6,676 nt of DNA from positions 1 through 6,676 of the forward strand of contig CAMWVO010000105.1 of the NCBI GenBank assembly GCA_947177695.1, in the 5' to 3' direction. Source of the stretch: an uncultured Clostridia bacterium. GTDB lineage: Bacteria; Bacillota; Clostridia; Oscillospirales; Ruminococcaceae. Of this stretch, positions 1-5,615 are shown piece by piece; position 1 is the stretch's first letter; each line of letters begins with the position of its first letter. Position numbers and translations under genes: made by a program. The notes beneath the pieces are model-generated. The model had not been told where the DNA came from, made no database searches, and saw nothing but the letters and a program-made list of their open reading frames with translations.

Positions 1-1369
1 TTATCGTGCCGATCATAGCAGCCTCGTCGTCTGAAATATACAGCTTTGCATGAATAAATCCGGGCGTGTATTCATAAATTTCCGCCCCGCTGTCAATAAA
101 ACGCTTGTAGCTGCTTCTTGTCATACCGAAAATTATTTTTTTATCGGGAATATGCGGAGTAACGATTTTTATATCAATTCCTCGCAGCGCAGCGTTTTCA
201 ATAGCCTGACAAAGCTCGTTGTCAATGATAAGATAAGGCGTTGTAATATAAACATACCGCTTCGCTTGATTAAGCATATTCATGATTACCGCTTTGCCAA
301 CTTCTTTGTTGTAAATAGGTCTCGGACCGCTTCCGAACGGTATCAGAAATCCGTCGTCGGCGCATTTTTCAGAAATACAGTAGTATTTTTCATATTCTTC
401 AGCAATTTTTCTGAAATTAAGAGCATAGTCCGTAATGAACATTTTTGTAAGCTCGGCAACGGCTTCGCCCTGCATACGTATTCCCGTGTCCTTCCAATGA
501 CCGAACGGGTGCGTAACATTTATGTACTCATCTGCAATGTTAATGCCGCCCGTATAGCCGATTTTTCCGTCAATTACCGTAATTTTTCGGTGACTGCGGT
601 TGTTGAATTCGTTATTCGCCTGACCTCGCAGTCTGGCAAACGGTATGGCATGAATACCTATTTTTTCAAGAGTTTTGTAATAATCTCCGGGCAGCAGAGC
701 CATACATCCTATGTCGTCCCAGACAACTCTGACCTCAACGCCCTGCGCCGATTTTTCTTTGAGAATTTCCAGAATTGAATTCCAGAAGACACCCTCTTCA
801 ATTATAAAATATTCAAGAAAAATAAATTTTTCTGCATTTTTCAAATCCTCAAGCATTGCCGTGTGCATTTTCTCGCCGACTTCAAAATATTTTATTTTTG
901 TGTTTCTGTATAAATGAGTATTGGCGGTTTTGCAAAGCTGCAAAGCCTGTCTGTATGCGAGAATATCTTCATTCTCCAAAGCGTCAAGCTCTGACCAATC
1001 GTCCTTGACCTCAATGCTGTTCATCTTTGAAAGACGTTTTATAAATTTTTCCGGAAACCTTCTCGAATAGTACATAAAATAAATCATAAAACCCGCAACA
1101 GGCACTATAAGAACGATAAGCAGCCACGGAATTTTATAGTCGGGATTATCGTTGGAATTAATGATTTGAAGTACTACTCCGATCTCCGTCAGCAAAACCG
1201 CAATACTGAAATATGGGACTTTGTACATAAGCGCAACGACAATGGCGACAACAGCCGCCGTTTCCGCAATTGTAATTAAGACCGCAAGAATATATCTGAC
1301 AGGAATATAGTAAATTTCTTTTTCCGTTTTGTTGCCGTTTTTATCAATTTTAACAATTTTCTTTTTCAA
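1..1369 (-). CDS. cls: Cardiolipin synthase (phospholipase D superfamily), C-terminus cut by window edge
   Basis: This membrane enzyme would join two phosphatidylglycerol molecules into cardiolipin plus glycerol. 456 codons are visible, and the frame runs open off the left edge, so only the last few dozen residues of a usual 480-510 are missing. The N-terminus has three hydrophobic segments at about residues 26-48, 51-70 and 81-101, more than the two usually drawn for this family. Both catalytic HKD motifs are present: HRKITVID at 260-267 (followed by GKIGYTGG) and HAKLYISD at 440-447 (followed by an MIGT run). An FGHWKDTGIRMQG block around 300, typical of bacterial Cls, lies between them. 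I chose the TTG at 1369 because no ATG fits. It has an AAGGTG ribosome binding site 5 nt upstream, which overlaps the stop of the preceding gene. It is the last visible gene of a two-component operon, which suggests that cardiolipin content is part of that system's output. The family call is firm. Confidence 0.95.
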   Translation of the reverse strand, partial: MKKKIVKIDKNGNKTEKEIYYIPVRYILAVLITIAETAAVVAIVVALMYKVPYFSIAVLLTEIGVVLQIINSNDNPDYKIPWLLIVLIVPVAGFMIYFMYYSRRFPEKFIKRLSKMNSIEVKDDWSELDALENEDILAYRQALQLCKTANTHLYRNTKIKYFEVGEKMHTAMLEDLKNAEKFIFLEYFIIEEGVFWNSILEILKEKSAQGVEVRVVWDDIGCMALLPGDYYKTLEKIGIHAIPFARLRGQANNEFNNRSHRKITVIDGKIGYTGGINIADEYINVTHPFGHWKDTGIRMQGEAVAELTKMFITDYALNFRKIAEEYEKYYCISEKCADDGFLIPFGSGPRPIYNKEVGKAVIMNMLNQAKRYVYITTPYLIIDNELCQAIENAALRGIDIKIVTPHIPDKKIIFGMTRSSYKRFIDSGAEIYEYTPGFIHAKLYISDDEAAMIGTI

Positions 1370-1378
1370 GCTTTCACC

Positions 1379-1762
1379 TTATTTCTCCGAAAAATTTTCC
1401 CGCTCGATTTCCTCTGTAAGCCTTAAAATTTCGGGCGCAATTTTTTCACGCCGTTTCTTTGTTACATATTTAAAAATCGGATAAGCCAAACCGAGAATTA
1501 CCATTCCCGCGATACCGATAATTACGCCTGCAATAAACTGCGACCATTCAAGGCACAGACACATTCCGAAGCCCATTATCAGTGTTCCCGTTATGCCTAC
1601 TGTAATTGAAATTATTGATCCGTAACGTTCTGCACTTTTGTCAAGACGTCGCAGTCTTTCCATTTTGGTTTCCTCTTGGGGAAGATATTTTTTGCGGATA
1701 TTTTCAAGCTCCGACTGCTGTTTTGCGGAATATGTGTACTCAAATCTTTCGTTGTTATCCAT
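1379..1762 (-). CDS. Small two-helix membrane protein with GMC motif, unknown function
   Basis: A 127-residue protein of unknown function. Residues 1-48 are a charged, probably helical cytoplasmic segment (YSAKQQSELENIRKKYLP at 11-28, then a KMERLRRLDKSAER stretch). Two membrane helices follow at about 49-71 and 76-98, and a basic/acidic tail (TKKRREKIAPEILRLTEEIE) ends the protein. The turn between the helices carries GMCLCLEW (66-73) and AGVIIGIAG (78-86), a pattern repeated twice in the 123-aa protein at 5005-5376. I recall similar proteins in gut Clostridia, sometimes labelled 'dihydropteridine reductase', but nothing here resembles a reductase and I would not carry that name over. The ATG at 1762 is preferred over an in-frame start 24 nt upstream because an AGGAG site lies 8 nt before it. 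The start overlaps the end of the upstream gene by 8 bp, and cls begins 9 bp after the stop, so it is translated as part of the operon. Confidence 0.85.
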   Translation of the reverse strand: MDNNERFEYTYSAKQQSELENIRKKYLPQEETKMERLRRLDKSAERYGSIISITVGITGTLIMGFGMCLCLEWSQFIAGVIIGIAGMVILGLAYPIFKYVTKKRREKIAPEILRLTEEIERENFSEK

Positions 1763-2702
1763 TAATAGCGCTCCTTTCGTTTCCAAGTTCTTTCAGGCGG
1801 ACGTTTGCCCTGACTATCATAAAAACAGCCATTCCCATTACAATTAAACAAACCGCACCGCCTGTTATCGTATTCATAAGCCGCTGTAATTTTTCTCCGC
1901 CGCCGAACGCCGAAAACATAGCAGTCTGTAGTGCAAACATTGACATCAGTGCACCCGCAAGCGCGAGAATTTTTGCCGCCGAAAGTATTGCGTTGTTTCT
2001 CTTTGAAAATTTCACAACATTCACGACCGCATTTATTAAACAGTAAAATGCGTACAGCGCGGAAATATAAATAATGTAACCTTTGTACTCGTAGCTGCGG
2101 TTCTGCCATATCATCTGCACCGTCATTCCGCCCATTGCAGCATTAAGAGCAAACATCATAATTCCGCACAGACGCGCGCTTTTATATTCGTGGATTTTCC
2201 TTTCGATACCGTGTTCCTTTTTGTCGGTAATTCTCACATTCCGCATTAAAGTAAATCTTATCGCACTTAGCATAACATAGTAAATTCCTATCGCCCAAAG
2301 CCACGCAGAACGAAAAATAACTCCCGTTGCGCATTTGAAAACCGCATAAAACATATTAACCGCAAGCCCGCTGTACAGCGAAACTTTTGCACGGAATTCT
2401 ATGTCGTCCAGATACATTGAAGTGTATTTATAGCGGTGCATAAATTTGCGGAAGGAAACTATTATTTTTACCTCGTCGCCGTAAATAAGCTCCTTGCACC
2501 GCTTTTTTGCCCTCGGAAAATTTGCGCACAAAACCGTCAGAGCATATGCAGAAAGCACATAGGAAATATACGAAATGGGATTTGTACTGCTCAAAAAAAC
2601 AAGTGAAATTATTACGGCAGGGAAGCCGATCAACGAGGTTAGAACGATTACCCACACAGGCGGAAAAAGCATTTTATAAATAAATTCTTTAAACCGTTTC
2701 AT
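1755..2702 (-). CDS. Polytopic membrane protein of unknown function, coupled to the two-component system
   Basis: A 315-residue integral membrane protein with about eight hydrophobic segments: roughly 15-37, 43-62, 108-130, 133-152, 177-200, 212-232, 240-266 and 278-300. A charged stretch at 63-107 lies between the second and third. No transporter or enzyme motif is recognisable. The likely signature is the block around 116-150: an N-x-x-Y-A-x-F-K run, SAWLW and YY, with conserved-looking Arg residues. GTG (2711), ATG (2708) and ATG (2702) starts are all in frame. I take 2702 because the AAGGTG at 2711-2716 is then 8 nt upstream. The start overlaps the kinase gene by 14 bp, and the stop overlaps the next gene by 8 bp, so it is embedded in the operon. 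Position suggests an accessory to the sensor (signal delivery or inhibition) or an effector in the membrane. This is inference. Confidence 0.85.
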   Translation of the reverse strand: MKRFKEFIYKMLFPPVWVIVLTSLIGFPAVIISLVFLSSTNPISYISYVLSAYALTVLCANFPRAKKRCKELIYGDEVKIIVSFRKFMHRYKYTSMYLDDIEFRAKVSLYSGLAVNMFYAVFKCATGVIFRSAWLWAIGIYYVMLSAIRFTLMRNVRITDKKEHGIERKIHEYKSARLCGIMMFALNAAMGGMTVQMIWQNRSYEYKGYIIYISALYAFYCLINAVVNVVKFSKRNNAILSAAKILALAGALMSMFALQTAMFSAFGGGEKLQRLMNTITGGAVCLIVMGMAVFMIVRANVRLKELGNERSAING

Positions 2703-3756
2703 CTTCATCACACCTTAATTTTACCGTGAATGTGCTGCCTTCTCCAAGCTCGCTTTGAACGGATATTTCGCAGTTTGTAATATCAACAACACGCTTTACC
2801 AAAGCAAGCCCAAGACCGTTTCCCTTTGCCGCGTGAGAGGTGTCTCCCTGATAAAATTTCTCAAAAATATGCCTGCCCGTTTCGGCGGACATTCCGCAGC
2901 CCGTATCACTTACGGAAACTGCCGAAACGCCGTTTTCTTTTTTCAGCGTGACGGAAATTTTACCGTTCATATCCGTAAATTTTACTGCGTTGGAGAACAA
3001 GTTGTTCCACACAAGGGACAGCATTTCGGCGTCGGCATTTATAAAAATATCTTCCTCGATATCCGTTTCTATATCAAGATTTTTTCTCTCCCACACTTCC
3101 TCAAAGGACAGCATACATTCGCATAGCTGTTCGCTTAAATTGTACGGCTTGCTGACAGGGTAAATCTGCTGATTTTCAAGCTTGTTCAGCTTTAAAATAT
3201 TTGTAATAAGGTTTGCAAGACTGCGGGAAGCGTCCGTTACCGACTTTGCATACTGAATTCGTTTTTCCTCTGTCAAGTCGGGACTTTGCATAAGTGTGCC
3301 GTAATTATTTATCGCCGCCAGCGGAGTTTTTAACTCGTGGGACACATTTGCAATAAAATCAGTCCGCAAAGTCTCCACACCCTTTAATTCTTCTGACATT
3401 TTGTTTATGCCGTCGATTATTTCGTTAAAATTACTCTCGTCCGCAATATCGGTAACACGGGGTATTTTTACGTTAAAATCGCCCTTTGTGATTTTGTCAA
3501 GCTCGGATTTTATCATTTTTACGGGACGTTCTATAGTAATTTTTCTGCGGATATGATCAATTACCCAAAGGATAAAGGTCAGCAGAAAAATATTTAAAAA
3601 TGTAAGCGGCGCATTTCTTCTGATAAAAACTTCGTCAAAGCTTGCAGATGTAAAAAACAGCAAAAACGAACAGGTCACAACAAAGGAAATAATCGCAAAA
3701 AACGTTATAAATCTCAATATTCCGAAGCCGACTTTTTGTGAACTTTTTCTGCTCAT
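2689..3756 (-). CDS. Sensor histidine kinase with a very short extracytoplasmic loop
   Basis: A 355-residue membrane-bound HisKA-type sensor kinase. Helix 1 spans about 13-36, a loop of only about 14 residues (37-50) follows, and helix 2 spans about 51-67. A HAMP linker covers about 68-122. The dimerisation/phosphoacceptor helix carries FIANVSHELKTPL, with His140 as the predicted autophosphorylation site. The ATP-binding domain has an N box (NNLFSNAVKF, 251-260), G1 (DTGCGM, 284-289), F box (FEKFYQ, 298-303) and G2 (GNGLGLAL, 312-319). All key residues are intact, so the kinase should be active. There is no PAS or GAF domain and almost nothing outside the cell, so the stimulus is probably felt in or at the membrane, or supplied by another membrane protein. 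Its ATG overlaps the response-regulator stop as ATGA (4 bp). That overlap gives tight coupling and identifies the partner. Confidence 0.96.
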   Translation of the reverse strand: MSRKSSQKVGFGILRFITFFAIISFVVTCSFLLFFTSASFDEVFIRRNAPLTFLNIFLLTFILWVIDHIRRKITIERPVKMIKSELDKITKGDFNVKIPRVTDIADESNFNEIIDGINKMSEELKGVETLRTDFIANVSHELKTPLAAINNYGTLMQSPDLTEEKRIQYAKSVTDASRSLANLITNILKLNKLENQQIYPVSKPYNLSEQLCECMLSFEEVWERKNLDIETDIEEDIFINADAEMLSLVWNNLFSNAVKFTDMNGKISVTLKKENGVSAVSVSDTGCGMSAETGRHIFEKFYQGDTSHAAKGNGLGLALVKRVVDITNCEISVQSELGEGSTFTVKLRCDEDETV

Positions 3757-4424
3757 TTCAGCACCGCCTTGTAGCCGAGACCGTGTACGGTAACTATTTC
3801 AAAATCCTTGCAGTCCTCAAATTTTTCCCGAAGCTTCCGCATATAAACGTCCACCGTTCTTGAACCCGACTCGGACTCGGCATCCCAGAATTCGTTCATA
3901 AGCTGGGAACGGGTAAATGTTTTTTTCGGGTAGGAAAGCAATTTATAAAGCAGATTAAATTCCCGCACAGTCAGCGGAATATCCTCTCCGTCCAGTACTG
4001 CGGAGCGCTCTTCGGCATTAAGAGTAAGAGAGCCTACCGTAATTTGTTTTGTGTTTGCAATTTTAGCACGCCGAAGAAGTGCGCCGATTTTCAAAAGCAG
4101 CTCGTCAAGGTCAACGGGCTTGACCATATAGTCGTCAATTCCAATGCCATACCCCCGCTGTTTGGAACGGAAATCATCTCTTGCAGTCATAAAAAGAATG
4201 GGAATATCCTTGTTAAGTGAGCGCACAGTTTCCGCAAATTCAAAGCCGTCGATTTTCGGCATCATAATGTCGGAAATTATCAGGTCGAAAACATTGCCGT
4301 ACATTTCGTTGTACGCTTCATTCGCCTCTAAACAGCCTACCGCCTCGTAACCATTTCTGTCCAAATATTCACATACCGTTTTATTCAGGTCTCTATCGTC
4401 CTCAACCACCAATATTTTAAACAT
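3753..4424 (-). CDS. OmpR/PhoB-family DNA-binding response regulator
   Basis: A 223-residue, full-length regulator. The receiver domain occupies about 1-118, with acidic-pocket residues Asp9 and Asp10, phosphoacceptor Asp52 (in LIISDIMMPKIDG), switch Thr80 (FMTARDD) and Lys102 (VKPVD). The winged-helix domain of OmpR/PhoB type occupies about 125-223, with LTVREFNLLYKLL and the recognition-helix region SRTVDVYMRKLREKF (188-202), ending in VHGLGYKA. Regulators of this type bind as dimers to direct repeats about 11 bp apart. Such repeats occur upstream of this gene (TTAACA x2, 4471-4487) and upstream of operon A (x4, 5444-5482). The ATG at 4424 has a GGAGGG site 6 nt upstream. It is the first gene of operon B and overlaps the kinase gene by 4 bp. 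It resembles PhoP, VanR and SrrA-like regulators, and I cannot assign a specific name. Confidence 0.96.
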   Translation of the reverse strand: MFKILVVEDDRDLNKTVCEYLDRNGYEAVGCLEANEAYNEMYGNVFDLIISDIMMPKIDGFEFAETVRSLNKDIPILFMTARDDFRSKQRGYGIGIDDYMVKPVDLDELLLKIGALLRRAKIANTKQITVGSLTLNAEERSAVLDGEDIPLTVREFNLLYKLLSYPKKTFTRSQLMNEFWDAESESGSRTVDVYMRKLREKFEDCKDFEIVTVHGLGYKAVLK

Positions 4425-4455
4425 AGCCGTCCCTCCAATTTAATGAGTTTGACTA

Positions 4456-4487
4456 ATCATAACATATTGATGTTAAAGTATTGTTAA
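4456..4487 (-). promoter_or_regulatory. Promoter of the two-component/cls operon with a TTAACA direct-repeat box
   Basis: Read on the minus strand, two perfect TTAACA hexamers (plus-strand positions 4482-4487 and 4471-4476) are separated by 5 nt, giving an 11-bp period. Nine nt after the second comes an extended -10 element, TGTTATGAT (4464-4456). There is no good -35 at the usual distance. That is typical of promoters where a PhoP/OmpR-type activator takes over the -35 role. The elements are seen directly; binding by the regulator encoded just downstream (autoregulation) is inferred. Confidence 0.6.
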
Positions 4488-4514
4488 AATTCGGCAGTTC
4501 ACAGAAATTTTACA

Positions 4515-4544
4515 AAAGCGGCGAAGTCTCTTCTCCGCCGCTTT
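4515..4544 (-). terminator. Rho-independent terminator of operon A
   Basis: A perfect 9-bp stem (AAAGCGGCG at 4515-4523 pairing with CGCCGCTTT at 4536-4544) encloses a 12-nt loop and starts 4 nt after the stop codon of the 102-aa gene. On the minus strand it is followed by a short T run (TTTTGT). The T run is modest, but the GC-rich stem and its position are convincing. It separates operon A from the promoter of operon B. Confidence 0.85.
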
Positions 4545-4548
4545 ATAA

Positions 4549-4857
4549 TTACCTTTTGCCTGCATTTTTACTTCTCTCAACGCTTGCTTTGGCAATGTCC
4601 GAACTTATCTGTTTGCTTGCTTCGGCAATGTTTTTGCTTATTTCCACACTTGCGTGAACTGCTCCGCTGTCCTGCTTCTGCTCGGATTTGAGCCGCTCCT
4701 TTGCCTCTTCAGCAGTTTCGCCGTCCTTGGCAAGAAAGCTGTCTACAAATTTGTCTTCAACCTTTTTGTATGCACCTACAACGCCGCTCTCTATGGCATT
4801 ATATGCACCAACGACCTTTTCCTCGATTTTTTTGTTTGCATCAATAATCTTTGACAT
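4549..4857 (-). CDS. Small amphipathic-helix protein with 11-residue repeats, unknown function
   Basis: A 102-residue, highly charged soluble protein without signal peptide or membrane segment. Residues 4-47 form four consecutive 11-residue units (4-14, 15-25, 26-36, 37-47). The central two are nearly identical (VVGAYxxIExG and VVGAYKKVEDK) and the last leads into AKDGETAEEAKERL. Eleven-residue periodicity with a hydrophobic pair followed by Lys/Glu is characteristic of 11/3 amphipathic helices such as those of synucleins, apolipoproteins and LEA proteins. I therefore infer peripheral membrane binding. The C-terminal part (65-102) is also helical and Ala/Ser/Lys-rich, with an echo of ASVEISKN in ASVERSKN. 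I recall similar unnamed proteins in gut Firmicutes. The ATG at 4857 is chosen over an in-frame ATG at 4872 because GGAGG lies 8 nt upstream of the former, whereas the latter sits in that GGAGG and overlaps the stop of the 38-aa gene. It is the last gene of operon A. Confidence 0.85.
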   Translation of the reverse strand: MSKIIDANKKIEEKVVGAYNAIESGVVGAYKKVEDKFVDSFLAKDGETAEEAKERLKSEQKQDSGAVHASVEISKNIAEASKQISSDIAKASVERSKNAGKR

Positions 4858-4871
4858 TTTGCATACCTCCA

Positions 4872-4988
4872 TTAAAAATTATTTTTATGAATTTTTTTAC
4901 ATACGAAAACTGTGGCAGCCGTGCCAATCAATCCCGCAATGGGAATAAAAATATATTTCAGTTTAAATTCTTTTTTACTACCTGTCAT
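4872..4988 (-). CDS. 38-residue single-helix membrane miniprotein
   Basis: A small open frame between two clear genes. It encodes a basic start (MTGSKKEFKLK), one hydrophobic helix at about residues 12-30 (YIFIPIAGLIGTAATVFVC) and a basic tail (KKIHKNNF). The ATG at 4988 has an AGAAAGGA ribosome binding site 8 nt upstream and lies 16 bp after the stop of the 123-aa gene. Its stop at 4872-4874 sits just before the GGAGG of the next gene. This tidy fit, plus the classic one-helix composition, supports a real gene. No enzymatic motif exists. A likely role is a membrane anchor or partner for its operon neighbours, but that is inference. Confidence 0.75.
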   Translation of the reverse strand: MTGSKKEFKLKYIFIPIAGLIGTAATVFVCKKIHKNNF

Positions 4989-5004
4989 TTTGATTTTCCT
5001 TTCT

Positions 5005-5376
5005 TTATTTTATACCCTTTATCATAGGGATAAGACATATCAGCAGGACTATGCCGACAATACCGACGATAATTCCGGGTATCATAAGATTGCTCCAAAC
5101 CATTGTCATGCACATTCCAACGCCGAAAACTATTGTGGAAAATATTCCGTAAATTATGATACCGATTGTTTTACCGCTAATCTCGATAGGTGCGGCATTT
5201 GTCATTTTCCTGCGGACAATTACCATTGCAAGCAATACGACTGCTCCGACCACACCGCAGACAACTCCGGGCGTAAATGCGTTCCATTCGGGAAGAAGCG
5301 CCATGCACATTCCCAGTGCAAAAATAAGTCCTCCGACTACCGACATTATAAGTGTTACAAAATTTTCTTTTTTCAT
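5005..5376 (-). CDS. Internally duplicated four-helix membrane protein with two GMCM motifs, unknown function
   Basis: A 123-residue integral membrane protein with four predicted helices at about 7-28, 35-55, 71-93 and 98-118. It is built from two copies of one hairpin, offset by 65 residues. Copy 1 has ALGMCMALLPEW (20-31) and TPGVVCGVVG (35-44); copy 2 has GVGMCMTMVW (85-94) and IPGIIVGIVG (99-108). The same hairpin occurs once in the 127-aa protein at 1379-1762. No known enzyme or transporter signature is visible. The cysteine in each GMC motif lies near a membrane boundary. The ATG at 5376 is supported by GGAGG 8 nt upstream. It is the first gene of operon A, followed after 16 bp by the 38-aa membrane protein. 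It sits behind a promoter carrying four TTAACA-like repeats, so it is probably controlled by the two-component system encoded in operon B. Confidence 0.85.
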   Translation of the reverse strand: MKKENFVTLIMSVVGGLIFALGMCMALLPEWNAFTPGVVCGVVGAVVLLAMVIVRRKMTNAAPIEISGKTIGIIIYGIFSTIVFGVGMCMTMVWSNLMIPGIIVGIVGIVLLICLIPMIKGIK

Positions 5377-5428
5377 GATAGTTACCTCCGATTTTATTTT
5401 TCAGACGTTTTTCTCATCTGTTGTATAC

Positions 5429-5434
5429 ATTCTA
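5429..5434 (-). promoter_or_regulatory. Candidate -10 box of operon A
   Basis: On the minus strand TAGAAT lies 9 nt downstream of the last TTAACA-like repeat, the same spacing as between repeat and -10 in the operon B promoter. An alternative -10 is the overlapping region TATACA (5422-5427), 16 nt from the last repeat. The choice between them needs a mapped start site. The leader to the GGAGG site would be about 30-35 nt. Confidence 0.45.
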
Positions 5435-5443
5435 AACCAGCGG

Positions 5444-5482
5444 TGTTTGTGAAATGTTTGCGAAATGTTAGAGAAATGTTAA
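5444..5482 (-). promoter_or_regulatory. Four-copy 11-bp direct-repeat operator (PhoP/OmpR-type box)
   Basis: Read on the minus strand, four hexamers occur at an exact 11-bp period: TTAACA (5477-5482), CTAACA (5466-5471), CAAACA (5455-5460) and CAAACA (5444-5449). The first three gaps are nearly identical as well (TTTCT, TTTCG, TTTCA). The pattern matches the Bacillus subtilis PhoP box layout (TT[ACT]ACA-like repeats with about 5 bp between, on the coding strand of activated genes). The most likely binder is the OmpR-family regulator encoded at 3753-4424, whose own promoter carries the same hexamer. The repeat is seen; the binder is inferred. Confidence 0.7.
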
Positions 5483-5507
5483 AATGAAATCCCCGTTTTT
5501 GCGCCCT

Positions 5508-5585
5508 CTAATAAACGCGTGACAGCACGACGATTAAAGCCAGTGCCAATATAACCGTCATCTGTTGAACAAACTTTACAAACAT
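5508..5585 (-). other. Possible 25-residue hydrophobic peptide ORF
   Basis: An ATG-to-TAG frame between the tetR terminator and the operon A promoter. It encodes a 25-residue peptide with a short polar start (MFVKFVQQ) and a hydrophobic stretch (MTVILALALIVVLSRVY). It looks like a tiny membrane peptide of the type I toxin kind, or the tail of a decayed membrane protein. There is no convincing ribosome binding site before either ATG (5585 or 5561), so I keep it as a candidate only. Apart from this, the 5485-5615 gap shows nothing I can identify. Confidence 0.2.
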
Positions 5586-5615
5586 AAAGAAACAACCAAT
5601 GAATTTGATTGAAAA

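Noticed and set aside
50..778. Plus-strand open frame of 242 codons
   Set aside because: It runs antisense to cardiolipin synthase, whose HKD motifs and family blocks are intact in the minus frame. The plus-frame translation has no recognisable domain and no good ribosome binding site.
1762..2109. Minus-strand 115-codon frame inside the 315-aa membrane protein gene
   Set aside because: It is a shifted reading of the same strand, Arg/Cys-rich, with no ribosome binding site. The 315-aa frame has clear membrane helices and overlaps its neighbours in operon style.
4456..4544. A small RNA gene between the two operons
   Set aside because: The stretch is fully accounted for by the terminator of operon A and the promoter of operon B, with no room or signals for a separate transcript.
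5402..5420. Small hairpin in the operon A leader (CAGATG/CGTCTG on the minus strand, 7-nt loop)
   Set aside because: Only six pairs including one G-T, no conserved riboswitch features and no competing anti-terminator visible. It may fall partly upstream of the transcript start.
4912..5487. Plus-strand open frame of 191 codons over operon A
   Set aside because: Its His/Tyr/Cys/Asp-rich translation is what the complement of a Gly/Ile/Val-rich membrane protein gives. The minus-strand genes have proper ribosome binding sites and ordered spacing.
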